Shown: piece after piece, positions 1 through 14,085 of the stretch | Layout: each line of letters starts with the position of its first letter | Numbering within the stretch: position 1 is the first letter of the stretch | NCBI RefSeq assembly: GCF_039555335.1 | Contig: NC_092637.1 | Coordinates: 41,494,990 to 41,558,989 of the forward strand | Reading direction: 5' to 3' | Length of the DNA: 64,000 nucleotides | Source: Amphiura filiformis | Lineage: Eukaryota > Echinodermata > Ophiuroidea > Amphilepidida > Amphiuridae | The notes under the pieces: model-generated | Database searches by the model: none | What the model was told of the DNA's origin: nothing | The model's input: the letters and a program-made list of their open reading frames with translations, nothing else | Translations under genes and position numbers: made by a program

Positions 1-120
1 GAACAAAGACAAGATAAAAAATTAATGCAGTATGTAAACCAGAATGGTGTACATACACTGTTACGTCTGCACTAGAAAAAATCCAAAACCACGGGGATGG
101 TAGACAAAGTTAACAAAAAT

Positions 121-160
121 ACAAGCGACGTTTCGAGCAGATGAACTGCTCTTCTTCAGG
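121..160 (-). ncRNA. Hammerhead-ribozyme-like motif (Penelope-element type)
   Basis: Read on the minus strand, the segment has CTGAAGA (fits the hammerhead core CUGANGA), a perfect 6-bp stem GAGCAG/CTGCTC closed by a short loop, then GAAA and CGTC, the expected order for a small type I hammerhead with a very short stem III. Penelope-like retroelements are known to carry such minimal hammerheads. No Penelope reverse transcriptase or GIY-YIG frame is visible nearby, so this is probably an element end left behind. Self-cleavage is untested. Confidence 0.45.
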
Positions 161-170
161 GACAGACACT

Positions 171-1046
<876 letters not shown>

Positions 1047-1059
1047 ACGACAAGTGAAT

Positions 1060-1175
1060 TTCGCGATCTAGCCCATATCTGTCATTTTGCTATCTCGTTT
1101 TGTCATTTTGCGATCCCTACTAGCGAGATCGCAAAATACATTTACAAAGTAGTTGTATTTCGCGATCTGTGACTA
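1060..1175. repeat. Dispersed motif cluster related to TGTCATTTCGCGATC
   Basis: Several degenerate copies of TTTCGCGATC or TGTCATTTTGCGATC occur in about 110 bp, in both orientations, directly next to the GA microsatellite. The better-preserved versions are at 13.39-14.08 kb in the opposite orientation. Family unknown. Confidence 0.5.
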
Positions 1176-1860
1176 TAATCGGGAACCAATAGAACACCGC
1201 GAACCGTCAAATCAGCGAAATCAGCCTCGTACTACGTGAATGTTTTACCGATGTCAACTTGATTCACGGAGTGAATTTTGTATTTTGTGTGATGTTTCAC
1301 CCAGAAATGTCATTTTTTGGTTACCGAATAAAACAAAATATGGCAAAATATTATGTCGCTGGTTCACTGGCAACGTTAGTAGTCCACAGAAAGCCGAGTT
1401 GGACCAAGACATGGACGCCGGTCGACGAAGGGGTGTGTGAGTGTGTGGCTCGGCTGTGGAATTCGGCAGTCATACCCAGCAAATTGTGGTCGCATCATTT
1501 CGATCAAATTGATTTGCTATCTAAATCACGTCGTTGTTCTGCGAATTGTCATTGACAAGGAGACCAGTATCTAGTATGCTTTATACGACCCAAGGTATGA
1601 TATTGAATCAGATGTGTTTTCATATGCTTGCCAAATCAAATTTTATAAAATTAAAAGGCCCATATAAAATAAATAGCTGTACATGTACATGTATGTCATG
1701 GTATGACATACTTTTAATACTGCCATTATAATTACTGCCGTGTGTACTGACTAATAATCATGATTGAATATATTAAAAACCATGTGTATAGAACTGTACT
1801 CGTGGTAGACCTAAATACGTACATAACATAGGTTTTCAACCTAGATAGTAGAGGTTAGTT
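1176..1860. other. Noncoding stretch, no gene seen
   Basis: Two short overlapping open frames (about 66 and 98 codons from 1240) have no recognisable domain and low-complexity composition. I see nothing that supports a gene. Confidence 0.4.
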
Positions 1861-1992
1861 GAAATCAGGTTGAAATTTCAACGATGATACAACATACGTA
1901 GGCCTATTAAGTCCATCAGGTTGAAGTCCTTTTACAAATACAGCATGATTTCAACCTGATTTCGACATCGAAATTGATTTCGATGTCGAAAT
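1861..1992. repeat. Nested inverted repeat
   Basis: GAAATCAGGTTGAAAT at 1861-1876 is the reverse complement of 1948-1963. Inside the right arm, ATTTCGACATCGAAAT at 1959-1974 pairs perfectly with 1977-1992 across a 2-base loop. Probably a foldback element remnant; no coding capacity. Confidence 0.7.
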
Positions 1993-4004
1993 TTCAATGT
2001 GATTTCATTGTGATTTTAACGTCAGGTACGTGCCCCCTGGCCGGTTAATGGTATGATAATGTATGATGTATATATTCCATGTATTTCAAGATGATTCTTC
2101 TTGGAGTTGGATGCTCGAGAAGTGGAGTTGGATGCTCGAGAAGTCTAGCCACGGATTTGCTCATCGATGAGCATTCAAAATCTAGTCTGATTCGCTGAAG
2201 CATGACACTGTAAAGCAATGGAAGTTCAGAAGTAAACACAGTCGATCATGACGGGTGATCGCATCAAAAATTTTGCTAAAATTGCATTTGAACAAAAATT
2301 TTGGACTGTTCAAAAGAGACAATCTTCATTCAAAAGATACAGTTGACTCATCAATATACATGTAACTTTCGTTCAAATTTCAAGACAGAATAAAATAACA
2401 TCCATTGCAAAAAATGTCACCACTGAGTACCGACCGAAAAACGATAGTATACTTTAGCATCGAATGCGTAACTGTGCAAATTTGATGCAAGAGTTCTCGA
2501 GTAATCTTGGACTTGACTCACTTGAGGAACTCTATAAGCGTGGTACATTTGAATTAATTATACTAAAGTACATGTATTAAATGCGTAATTGTGGATATCA
2601 CTTGTGGGGAGTGAAATTGCACAAAATAAGGCACACATACCATGATACGATGTCATGATTTTTAAAATCTAATGCACAACATATGCATGATGACCGGGGG
2701 GTTCAAATGCAAAGCTGCACTCGATTGCTATATAATTAGAGCATAATGAGTTCAAGAACTCTAGTCTAGCTTCGAATGTGCACACACGATACATTACACA
2801 TTCAATGATTGAGTGCATTTAGCGCCAATCCGGCTTGACATGTGGTGCATTTTGATGAAATGGGGGGGCACTCATCCCCTGGCCCCCCCAGGGATTGACG
2901 CCCATGCTAGAATATATGCTTATTGTTTTCGGTTGATTACCTGGTAGCGTTGACTGTTTTGCAACTGATGTTATTTTTATTGTGAAATGTTGAAATTTGA
3001 TTGAAAGTTATTTTGATGAGTCAACTGTATCTTTTGAGTAAAGATTGCCTAGGGCCTACATTTTTAGTCTAGGAGCTAAATCTCATGCGAGCCTTGATAA
3101 AGGATTGTCACTCATGTCTTGATACCATGAGGTTTTAGGATAGACTCTCTGGATCACTGAGTAAGTTGCTGTGACAATTCCCTATGTTTTAAAAACAAAT
3201 GATTTTAAATCAATGGAATTATAATAAGTGTCCATGATATTTAGCAAGATGATTTAGTGTTGTGCACCTTTAGCATTTAAGGGCCTAATTGACACAATTA
3301 ATAGCAAGCCGATTTAGTGTTGTGCACCGTTATCACCAATTGCCTACATCCTGCCGATAGGAAGAAAAAACAATCATCCAGGTACATGCATCAGCCTAGC
3401 CTGCATGTAGAACATATCAGAACAGAAATGTCACTTTGCTTTCTGAGTTGGGAGTCAAGACCTGATGGTAAAGGTATACTGAAATAAGATTTTCATCCAG
3501 CTACATGTATGAAGAAAAATTAATAATCTAAGAAGAAGTCAAAGCAATAAATTGCTCTGCGCTGGGCCCGTATCATCCGTATGGCCCATGTCGTACATAA
3601 CAGTCTGCCAGTGCACTGCATAAGCAGTCTACATGTACAATGTATTCATGATGATGACTATAATTCATGCATTATATGCAGCTACACAACTTCGATGTCC
3701 ATCATTTCTATTCGCCATGTTCATTCAAGTGATCGGTTATTGAATGGTAGAGATTTGCATAACATGATGCATGAATGTGCACCAATACTTTAGCTTGCTC
3801 GGCTTTGTGTAAAGTTTGGCAATACCCTAGCCGTATAGTATAGTTTGTATTAACCGCTTAATAAGGCCATGTGCTTTAAAAGACACTGCAGTCAAAATAT
3901 GGGAACTGTTTCTTTGAATTAACCATTTGAATACAAAGGCAAGTTCCTATTCACTACTTGCACGATTCCGCCATTATGCATTATTATGTTTTGATGGATC
4001 CAAG
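1993..4004. other. Noncoding stretch with minor repeats
   Basis: Contains a perfect 21-bp direct duplication at about 2100-2141 and a G tract followed by a C tract at 2862-2890 (the type GGGGGGGCACTC, also seen at 18.4 kb). Otherwise AT-rich without a supportable gene. Confidence 0.45.
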
Positions 4005-4161
4005 TTGTGATAATATTGGATCCAAAACATAATAATGATAATATTTATTGGTCTCGCTATGAGTTGTAAAATATTGGACTCGACTACGTCTCGTCCAATA
4101 TTTTAAAACTCATAGCTCGACCAATAAATATGGGCTCAACCGATCCAATTTTATATCACAA
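4005..4161. repeat. Foldback element (about 157 bp)
   Basis: Two nested inverted repeats: outer arms at 4005-4021 and 4143-4161 (TGTGATAATATTGGATC type) and long inner arms at 4041-4083 and 4090-4131 separated by a short loop. The structure is that of a MITE or foldback transposon; no transposase is present. Confidence 0.7.
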
Positions 4162-4968
4162 TGTGCGCGGATAGAGCCTCACACTGGCAGCATGCATGAA
4201 TATGAGAAGCGAACCAGTCATATTTCATTGTGTGTAAAGTTATGTGATTATTCCTTTCATGTGATGTCAGATATTGTCAGTTTGAGGCTCTCCTTGTACA
4301 TAAAATGTCGGAACCATGCAAGTAGTGAATATAAATGTGTGTAATTACAGAACCTACAGGTGTGAAATCAAGAACACTTCTCGTTCATATCATTTTTAAA
4401 AGTTGAAATGGAATTGCATACATGCTCTGGTGTGCAAAATCGCCAGGACTCCAAATTAGCACCTGTCCGTTGGCAAAAACCAAGTTTAAAATATTTCAAA
4501 AGCACAAATTATACATACTTTTGTTCTGCCATATTCTTTGAACTTAATATTATTGACTTTATCATCAAAACCTTTTTGACATTGGGTCTTGATGATTGCC
4601 GGCAGTGAAAATTCGACTCGACACTCAGCAGCCCTGGAGAATTGTGGAAAAAATGGGTAAAAACACACAAGTGATTGTGAAACTGATTACCCCCTTTTTT
4701 TTTCCACCACCTTGCACACATATTGACCCAGATTTATGCTCCATAGCCACTCTACATTGAGATGTACATGTATATCATAACCTTCTCAGCAGAAAGATAA
4801 GAACAGCCAACAAATGCATGCATACCGTACCCTTACCTCCCGGCTTTACCTGCTTGTGTATAATTGCAGTCTATAATTGACATGATTGCAAATTCAGCAG
4901 TCACTGATATTACAATGACAATATGGTCATGAATCATGATACACTCTATTTATATTTGGTTTTGATAG

Positions 4969-5057
4969 ATGTATTTCAGTTTGGAAACAGAAGTTGGACC
5001 GACATCCCTCCTGAAGAACAATGGCCATCGTCCAATATGTATGGTTGAAACTGTCAG
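4969..5057 (+). CDS. Candidate internal or first exon of an unidentified gene
   Basis: From ATG 4969 (or from a possible AG acceptor ending at 4979, same frame) an open frame runs to a good donor CAG|GTCAGT at 5057/5058. It encodes MYFSLETEVGP through MVETV and ends in phase 2. Joined to the candidate exon at 8771 it reads on without a stop (AG plus G gives Arg) for 23 further residues, then TGA. I do not recognise the protein. The phase-compatible splice sites are the only evidence, and chance cannot be excluded. Confidence 0.3.
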
Positions 5058-8000
5058 GTCAGTAAATAATTTTTGTTTTTGACAAGATGAAATGTACATG
5101 TATAGCTTACAAGTTTCTGCAAACCACAAGAATTTCTATTTGATTGTCCAGCTTGCTGATATACCTGCGGGGAGTCGCTCAGTTTAAGGCATGTTCAGAA
5201 AATTTTGAAATTTAATAAATTCATCTGAAATTGCTTTCATTAAAAAGAGAATCATTTAACTTAAAAAATGAGTGGGCCTACTATTGGCAATGCTATGAGG
5301 AAAAGTATGCTCGCCTGAATGTCCCAAATTTTGTGTCCCAGCATTATCAATATGGCTTCCTATGTCTTAACATGTGTGTATGTATTTTACTATTGTATGG
5401 CTAAATAGACAGCTATAAGCCTATTTACAGTAAAATGTGAGTCTACAATAATGCGTCAATGCGAAATATTGGGCTTAAATGCGCACACTTTGCAAATGTG
5501 TGATTCAGTGCAAATCTGCATGTATGTCCAACACAGTCAAAGTCGCATATAGATGTGATGTAAACAAAACAAAGATTGCATGGCAGTTGAAGTGCTACTC
5601 TGATTTTTTTATTTCTCCACCATGAGGCATACTGTTTTTGCAATGTCTTAGCTTCCATCCCTCCAGATGCTGTATCTTGTGAATGGATGGGTGGATATTG
5701 ATGTTCGATTTTCAGGATAGGTGCATGGGTCATAATTTCATACATGTCAAAGCGTCAAATAAAAAGTCAAAAGAGCTATACCAATGTATTGATCAGAAGT
5801 GCACAAGAACAAATCACTAAGAACCCACTACTAAATGGGTTTGGCATGCTCAAAAAGCACACATGTCATTTTCTTCTCATTAGGCAGTAAGCATCATGCT
5901 GCTTCACTGAAAGAAAAACAAACAAACAACAACAAAAAAAACAACAACAAACAAACATGTGTATGTCCAGCCCTTTTAGTTTCCATTTTACAAAATTTTG
6001 TGGATAATATTTAATTAACATTTTTAATTTTAATTTTACTGATGAGTAGTGTGTTTGGACATTTTATAATGAAATAAAAAAAATTAGGTTTCCGACAATT
6101 CGAATCTAAGATGAACTACAATCATAAGCGTGTTTATTTTTCTAATTTTGAGCATGTGTCACGTTTTGCTCCCAATTCATGATGCATGACCTTTACTATT
6201 ATATTAAAAAATAGTTGTCAAAATACCTCTTTGAACAAATATGGTGTTGTCAAAATAACCTCTTTTCACAGCATGATTTTGTAACATTGCACAGTACATG
6301 TAGGCCCCTTTACAATAGGAAATAACATATTCTATGAATACCAAAATAGGCAAGGCCAGTTTGCCAAACCTATACACACTTGAAATTTAGTCTTGCCTAT
6401 ATAATATGTTATTTATGTCTTTTGATCTAGGTAGGCCATCAGTTTTGTTCTGAACAATGATTAAAACCAAAAACTAAAGGGTAAAACTATTAAAAATTAC
6501 TTTTTCTCTATAGTACATTCAATTAACAATTTTGAACATATACCAATTTAAAAACATGCCTCAAAATGTCTGTCAAACAATAACACACGCAAGATGGTAT
6601 TGTAATTCCTACTAAACTAGGTTGATATAACAATGCAACATTAGCCACACCTGACACCCAGCTTTGTAACAACATCACTTTGTGTGGAGAAGGCATTTTG
6701 ATGGTATAATCAATGGTGAAGTGGTGTTCGTCAAACTTGCGTATGTTATATTGCTTATGTTACTTTTGACAGACACATTTAAAAAAATAAAGAAATGAGT
6801 TGATGTTCGTATTTCAAATTTTTAATTTTTTTTGAAAATTTGTATGTTATACATGACAGACACTTGCATATTTTACAGCTTATACATTATTTTACCCTCC
6901 CAAATTATACTGATCCTCACATTGTTTTCTCAATCAGTTGCAGTAGGTAATTAGTGCACCTAAATATTTACCCTCAGCGTGATCGGTCAAGAAAATATTT
7001 TTGCTTTGGCTAATTTTTTTTGATGAAAGATAATTGGACACTATCACTTTGGGTGATACTGTAAATTTTTGCTTGTTGCCATGGTAACAGGCAAAAGTTT
7101 TATTTTTCATTGTCCTTCTGAGTGAGAGTGCTCTTGAAAGTACTTTCTAATCTACTTTTAAGTCTATTTTGCAACCGATGACACCTAAAGGTAACTAGAT
7201 AGTTAAATGTTTTAACTTAATTGCAGAAAAAGGCAACATTTTGCATGTCAAAACTAACATTTATGTAAGAGTCCAGGCTAGACCAAAAATATTTTTAAAT
7301 GCATTCAAAACATCTTAAAAGGGCATTTCGTGATCCACAGCAACATCCCCCCACTTTTCTCAAAAAAAGTTTAGATTTTTATATCATTGGAAACCTCTGG
7401 GTACATAATGTTTATGTACAAAATATTTCTTGCAGATTAATTCGTTTAGCAAAGATATTTTGAAATTTGAATTTCGTTCTGGTATACCAGTATACAAATA
7501 TTACATGCCTTTATGAGTGTGATAGTACAAAATATATAATGAGGTCAAATTTGGGCTTTTCTATTTCACAAGGCGTAGCCGTAGCCGAGTGAAATAGATC
7601 AGTCAAAATTTGACCAATTGATATATTTTTACTATTCATGCCATGTGATAGTATACAAATATTAACTGTCTATGAGTGTGATGGTCGAAATATAATCACG
7701 AGGTGAAAGATGGATTGTTCCATTCCACGAGCCGGAACGGCGAGTTGAATGGAACAATACATCTTTCACCGAGTGATTATATTTCGATCATTACATAAAT
7801 TTAAGACAGTTAATATTTGTTTTATATCACTCATGCATAAATTCTATTACTAAAATACTATTTAAGGTAGGAAATACATTTTTCATCAACATAACACCAT
7901 GTTTTGCCGTGATATACTTCACATTTTGGGGTCCACCCCATAACTAAATCGGCGAGTCCAAGAGTCAGCGCACGGGTTAGCGCAGGCGCACTACGGCAGA

Positions 8001-8770
8001 GCACATGATGGTAAAGACTATCACACGGAGAGGGTGATAGTAAAAATGATAAATGGTAATCAACCAATGAACTGTCTAGAATTTATAATGAGTGATATAA
8101 TATACAAATATTACCTGCCTATGAGTGTGATAGTACAAAATATATCATGAGGTCAAATTTTGACTTTTCTATTTCACCAGGCGTAGCCAAGTGAAATAGA
8201 GCAGTCAAAGTAAAAACTATCACATGGCTAAAGTCACTGTAATCATGATATAATAAAAGCTATCACACGGCAAAAGTCACTGTAATCATGATATAAAACG
8301 AAATTACAACACATTGTCTATGGAGCAGTGTAATACACATAATCATGCATAACTCACAAGTTTACGCAAAATCGGAATCAACTGAAATTTTGGGAATAAG
8401 CTTTTTTCGTGGATATCTACTGACAAATGTCATAATAAGAGCATGCTAGGATCACAAAATACTCCTTTAAACAATACAAAAATGTTGTAAAAATATTATT
8501 GTAAAACATTTTAGGAAACATGTTTGAAAAACATTTTGTCAACACTTGATAACATTGTCTTAGATTGTTTTGCCAAAAAGAATTCAAAAATATTTTCTAA
8601 ATGTTATTAAATTTACATACCCTCTAACTTGACATTTAAACGTTTTCTGTTAAAAGCGTTTCGTGTTAAATACTGTATCATATGCATTGTTAAGTATATT
8701 TCTTTTCTTTCCAAGAATAAATGGCATACATATACATGTAATTGTTGTGTTGTTTTTTTGTTATTTACAG
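5058..8770 (+). other. Putative intron with foldback repeats
   Basis: If the two flanking exons are real, this 3.7 kb is their intron, opening GTCAGT and closing TTATTTACAG. It is AT-rich, has an (AAC)n-like tract near 5910-5955 and foldback elements at 7.48-8.3 kb. No gene is visible inside. Confidence 0.3.
7480..8300. repeat. Cluster of foldback repeats
   Basis: The best preserved unit, 7645-7835, is a near-perfect hairpin: arms around 7681-7733 and 7738-7790 (GAGGTGAAAGATGGATTGTT type), flanked by outer arms TACAAATATTAACTGTCT and its complement. Related but diverged units (TTTCACAAGGCGTAGCC and nearby) lie at 7490-7650 and 8100-8300. All look like non-autonomous foldback elements. Confidence 0.7.
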
Positions 8771-8840
8771 GGGAAATGTTGAAGAGATACTAGGAAGTGT
8801 CAGAAGGGCTTACGGAGACAAACAACCGGCATTCTTTTGA
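8771..8840 (+). CDS. Candidate terminal exon of an unidentified gene
   Basis: Follows a typical acceptor (TTGTTATTTACAG) and encodes, in the phase left by the exon at 4969, GNVEEILGSVRRAYGDKQP and AFF before TGA at 8838-8840. The charged, helix-like composition resembles real protein, unlike the surrounding shadow frames. No family is recognised. It could be the 3' end of a gene lying mostly upstream of the window, or chance. Confidence 0.33.
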
Positions 8841-10673
8841 CCACTTATCAAGCAATCTGAAATTGGCTCAACTTGGGGAAATGGGTGTATATTAAAAACC
8901 CTGAATTCAGCAGTCAAGTAAGTTGAAATCAGAACTATGATGCATTACATACATAGCTGTAAATCTGTAAATTCATACGATTTATAACAACTTTGAGAGA
9001 CTTGTACACCAGTCCACCTTATCCAAGACAGAGCCGAGTCCCTTTGTATCTATCTGAGCCAAGTCCGGGACTGGGGTGCCAAGTCAAGCTCTCATTTATC
9101 ACTGCTTTTGTTATGTCAAAATAAAAGCAACTTGAAAGCATTTAGAACTAGAAAAGTCATATTCTCGCCCAATGCCCACCTAATTTAGTTAGGTCGAAAC
9201 AGTCGGTCTCTCTCCCAATGACCCCATTATTTAAATTTGCTCTTTACCATGTTTACTGTGAAAGTGCCATACCTACACTTATAGGCCCATATCTATTTCA
9301 TATTAAAGTGCTCCCCCTGAGGAAAATAACCCTCAGTAATGTTGTGTTTATGTAGCCAGACTCTTCTTCTCTCTTCTTTTACAATTCACATCACCAACAA
9401 TTTAAGGGGTCCAAACCAATAATTATCATATGTTAAAAATATAGATCATGGCTTAACTTTTGTTATTGAAGTTGAAAATATGTTTAGTCTTGTTATCCTA
9501 CTCAAGTGCTACCAAGTGTGTCACTTAGTTTTCTTTTAGATATATATAATAAGGCATACAACCCTAATAGTTTAGGAGTTGGACCATACAAATCTATGGT
9601 CCAGTGATTGTGTGATTAACGTTGTAGCAGATATTGACTTTTCTCTTAAACTTCGTTCTTTTGGCATTACTTATACTTGAATCTGTTGCGCTGACATGCA
9701 TTTCCAATTTAAGAACTAAAGTCAAGTACCGGTATTGTTACTTGAGCGTAATTATGTATATCCGTGGAAGATGATCTCCTTCTTCCATGGTATTTTAGAT
9801 TCTCTCGGTAAATTTGTGAGAAGTTTTCCACACTTAACTTCATTGTTCTTAAACATAAAAAGCGAAGTCTTCGCTAATCGATTGTAGATCTGTTAAAAGG
9901 TAAATCTCTACCCGGGATCTCTACAAAATAAGAGATTTATATATATGTACCCTTATTGTTATGTAATCTGGCTAATTATGCGATTATGGAAAGCTGGATA
10001 CTCCATTTTAGTGCCAGATTGCCACCCTGTAAGCTAATTCCCGATTACACGATGGCATGACTGTAATATGTTATGGTAATTACTAAAGCACTGAATAATG
10101 TGTGATTTGTACAAAGCATATAGATTCCCATTTAAATGGCGGTTTTCACGAAGAAAATTGCGACTTATTCCAGCGCTATACAATGCGTATTAAATATTAT
10201 TGTGATGGGGGGGGGTAAATGGGGGGGTGGCGGTGGCGAGGCGAAAGGGATGGGACAAGCAAATTTTGGCAAGCCGAGAGAGGGGGGGGCAAGCCCGCTT
10301 GAAGCGATTTTTAGCACACATTCATGGGGCGCCTTTTAAATAAAACGCATTAAAAAGGCTTAGGAAAATTAACGGTAGGGAAATGCTTTTAAAAATATGC
10401 ACATTTTCCTGCTCGCTACGCTTGGAACAACATGTATCAAGACACTTTTGTAAAATGGGATCTCAAAAATTTGGCATGTGCAAGGGGGAGGGCAAAGATT
10501 TGGCCGGGGGTGGTTTGGGCAAGCGATTTTGGGCGGGCGGAGAAGGGGCGGGGGCAATCGATTTCTAGTCGTTTGGAAATCCCCCTGGATCATAATTACT
10601 GCACAACCCCTATCCCTCGATCGGGGAACTCTGAATCAAACCGGAAAATTCAAATTTTACTGTAATTATAGCA
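8841..10673. other. Noncoding stretch with a G-rich tract
   Basis: AT-rich to about 10.1 kb, then G-rich sequence (10205-10290, 10475-10560) containing repeated GGCAAGC and GGGGGG blocks that recur at 12.3-12.4 kb. The short frames here are low complexity and not credible genes. Confidence 0.45.
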
Positions 10674-11345
10674 CTTAAGGGAGCTGGAATGAGCGTTTTG
10701 AGCGTTTCGACAGTATTTTTTGTGGAATGAGAGAGCACATCAGACCTATCGAATTGCATTCTGAATACGAAGAATGTCTTTCTGATATCAAATAATTTTC
10801 ATTTTTTTTAATTCACGATATAATACAAATTTTATGACAAATTGTTAAAATTTGATATTTTTCACATTTTTGATATATAACAGTCCTCGAAGTAAATTTT
10901 ATAAATCTAATGACATATTCTTAAAGTGTATGCAGCTGGGAGGAAAAGCCGACGATCAATAAATAAATTTGACCTTTCATATTGAAGATGTGGATTTTTT
11001 TCCCAAAAAGACCTAATTTTTTTTTGTGTGTTTTAAATCCATATCTTCAATACGAAATGTCAAAATTTTCAATTGATCGTCGGCTTTTCATCCCACCTAA
11101 ATACACTTTAAAAATAAATAATCATATTTATAAAGTTTACTTCGAGTAGGGCTTACTGTTAAATATCAAAAATATCAATTTTAATCATTTGCCATAAAAT
11201 GTGTATTACATTGCGAATTTCAAAAATCTAAATTATTTGATATCAGAAGGACATTCTTCGTATTCAGAATGCAATTCGATATGTCTGATGTGCTCTAATG
11301 TCACACAATAAATACTGTCCAAACGTTCATACCCCACCCCTTAAG
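10674..11345. mobile_element. Large palindromic foldback element (about 670 bp)
   Basis: The ends are inverted: the left end begins CTTAAGGGAGCTGGAATGAG and the right end finishes with CATACCCCACCCCTTAAG. The arms stay alignable for about 300 bp each: GATATCAAATAATTT and the GAATGTC/GACATTC blocks face each other, and GATCGTCGGCTTTTC pairs with the block near 10950. Non-coding; a MITE-like or foldback DNA transposon. Confidence 0.75.
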
Positions 11346-13379
11346 GCTTATTCTTACATTACATTTAGTATAGTCATCATATATGGTCATGATAGTAGGC
11401 CTACACCAACACTGGGCATTACAATCGTGCAAAAAAGTAGGAGAAAATCGGAGGGTGTGCTGTATCACACGTTCGATGGCTTTAATTGCCTTCCTCTAGG
11501 CATAGGCCCTACAGTTTATATACATATCATTACAACGGTTTAGAGAGACTGTTACCATTGAGCCAGATGGGCCCGGGCCCAGGGCCCCCAAATTTTTGGG
11601 CCCCCAAAATTGCCCTTGCATATTTCTTTTTTTTAGCCCGAAAACACAATGTTTTGGGCCCAAATGGGTAAAATTGCAAAATTTTCGCATTGACCCTTTC
11701 CATAGCTAAACTCACCTTCTTTTGGGATCTCCAAATTTTGGCCTTTCCCAGGGCCCCCAAAAGGTAAATCCGACCCTGGATACAATAAAACCGTATAAAT
11801 TACCAACTCTAGGGAGGTAGGGCTTACATGGACTATGTGTATATTTGCATGCAGTGATGTGAGATACCACGCCATGATGTAACTAGTAGGCCTACTGTAT
11901 GTAGCCTATGTTTAGATAATTCTGGTGATGTGGCTTCCACATGGACACGGGTCCGGGAGACTAGTAGGCCTACACGTCTCCATTCAATTTGGGATCCGGA
12001 TATATATGATGCCACATCGCCAGCATTATCTAAATATGGGTGACTAGTTGCAACTTAGAACCATTTTTTGTAACGTATATAGCACCCTACGGTCCTGTAA
12101 GAAGAACTTTCAAAAGTTCTATAAAGAACCTTAACAAATGAAATAGGCACAATTCAGGGACTAAAGAACCGCCTTTTCTGTTCTATATACCATATAGAGT
12201 ATACTGAGAACCCTTGAAGGATTCTTTATTAGGCCTAAGGGTTTCTTAAAGGTTCTTCAAGCTGATGAAAGGTTCTACAAAGAACCATTTTCTTGGCTAA
12301 AGAACCTTTTTCTTTTTTAGCCAGCCGAAGGTGGGCAATCGATATTTGGCGAGCCGAGAGGAAGGGGTGGGGGGTTGGCAAGCAAATGTTGGCACGCATT
12401 GATTGATGCCCGTAAATAACACGTTCTAGGAAAAATAAGGATAGGATCGCACTATCTTGGATGTTTCGTTACTTAGGCCTAGGAAACACAGCAAAATAGG
12501 TCAAGGCCAATTATAGGCCTCAATGGTATCGCTAAATGACCTATTTTGCTCTGTAACGGATCATCCTAGATGGTTATTTTAATTGTTTTATCAACGCGAA
12601 CATGGCACCACTTTTGGCAAAATCAGAGAACTTGATGTTTTGACCCCCATAGTGCCAAAAAACGTGACGTTAGTTATAACTCAAGAACGGTACGTCCTAG
12701 GTCAAACTTTACATTTTCTGAAGTTGTTACATTTATTTATTCCAAAATGGTATAGGCCTACTATGGAAAGCCGGTCATTTGACAGCCATTTAATTGTGCA
12801 TTTAACCCAATATAGAAGCCAGGCGAGCCAAGCTCTGACTGTGGGTATTATAAGCGCGCTCTAGCTATTAACATAAAAGAATTGGACACATGCAAATGAG
12901 CAATTCTCATATCCTGATTTCTATTATCCTTGGATCATGATGACTGAGCGAGAAAAATCACCAAGTAACAATTCGACAAATTACCAAATACATCTCGTAT
13001 GTTACAGATAATTATAAGGAACTCTATGAACAGTGGTATTATGAAAATATTAAAACAATTAAACCGAACAAAATTTTCCAAAAACAGTATTATTTCAGAG
13101 AAATTGTAATGGACGAGCCTGATCGTGATTTTTGTAGTTGAAAACGTTTTTGTCATTTAGCTATCTGGAACTTTATTTTGCAGGGGCATTAAAAACGCCC
13201 TCTCTTTTTCGGATGGCTAGCAAGGTTTGAGAGTGATTGAATGAAATTAATTATAAACTATTGAAAAAAAAAACAGAATCTTATATTATGGAATTTGTGA
13301 TCATACGTTCAATATTTGCTGGTTTGAACACCGATATGAAGATATAAAACAATGTAACACGCTTCTGAAGATGAGTACT
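11346..13379. other. Noncoding stretch with compositional repeats
   Basis: Holds palindromic GGGCCC-rich sequence at 11569-11610 and repeated AAAGAACC or GGTTCTT motifs at 12100-12320. A GGCGAGCCGAGAGG block at 12350 is related to 10.26 kb. No supportable gene. Confidence 0.4.
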
Positions 13380-14081
13380 TGCGAGCCATAGACCGCGAAA
13401 TGACATTAAAAAATTAAAAAAAAATTCTCAAACGTTTCCTTTGAAAATAATGATATATAACTAATTAGAATTTTTCTTCATTTTGCAAACCACACACGCT
13501 AATAATGATTTTGGGGTAAAATATGTTCAATTATGGATGTTACGGGGATTTGACTGAAAGTACAGATCGCGAAATGACACGATTTCACCCTATATTCGGG
13601 TTCCAAAATTCGATGTAAAAAGCCTCATAAAATTTAAATTTATCAATTAATTCTGCTGAAACTTTCTTGAAATTGCCCCAACGGTCATTTAAAGGCACCA
13701 AACTAAAAAAACGGCATACAATTAGCTGTAAAGAAAAATGCAACATTATTTTTGAACGTGCACAAATTGGGTCAAAATGTCGGGTCGACCTATATAGTCC
13801 CCAAGAGCGTCTATTTTGGAAGCTCGTAAAACGAAAAATATAGTCGGAAATTGGTGAAAGATTATTTGGGGGGACCGAAATAAGTGCCCGATAGACGTGT
13901 GAATGTTTTTTTCTGTTAAATATAACCAAAACATGTTTTTCATCATTTTTGAAAATGGGATCGCGAAATGACAAATGGACATATAAGCAGGCCCATTGCT
14001 TTTCACATAGCGTGTGGATCGCGAAATGACAAGTTTTGCGGCTCTGCTAACCCACTTACCTGAGATCGCGAAATGACAATC

Positions 14082-14085
<4 letters not shown>
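13380..14085 (-). repeat. Spaced GATCGCGAAATGACA repeats
   Basis: The 15-base motif, exact or with one change, appears near 13390, 13565, 13962, 14018 and 14063, always in the same orientation and with irregular spacing. A 129-codon open frame on the minus strand crosses it but shows no known domain. The cluster abuts a GA microsatellite, as at 1 kb, which suggests one repeat family. Confidence 0.6.

Noticed and set aside
10136-10678. Gly-rich short frames in the G-rich region
   Set aside because: Low complexity, several overlapping frames, no conserved motif.
13585-13974. 129-codon minus-strand frame in the GATCGCGAAATGACA cluster
   Set aside because: No recognisable domain, overlapped by another frame, and lies in a repeat; kept only as repeat.
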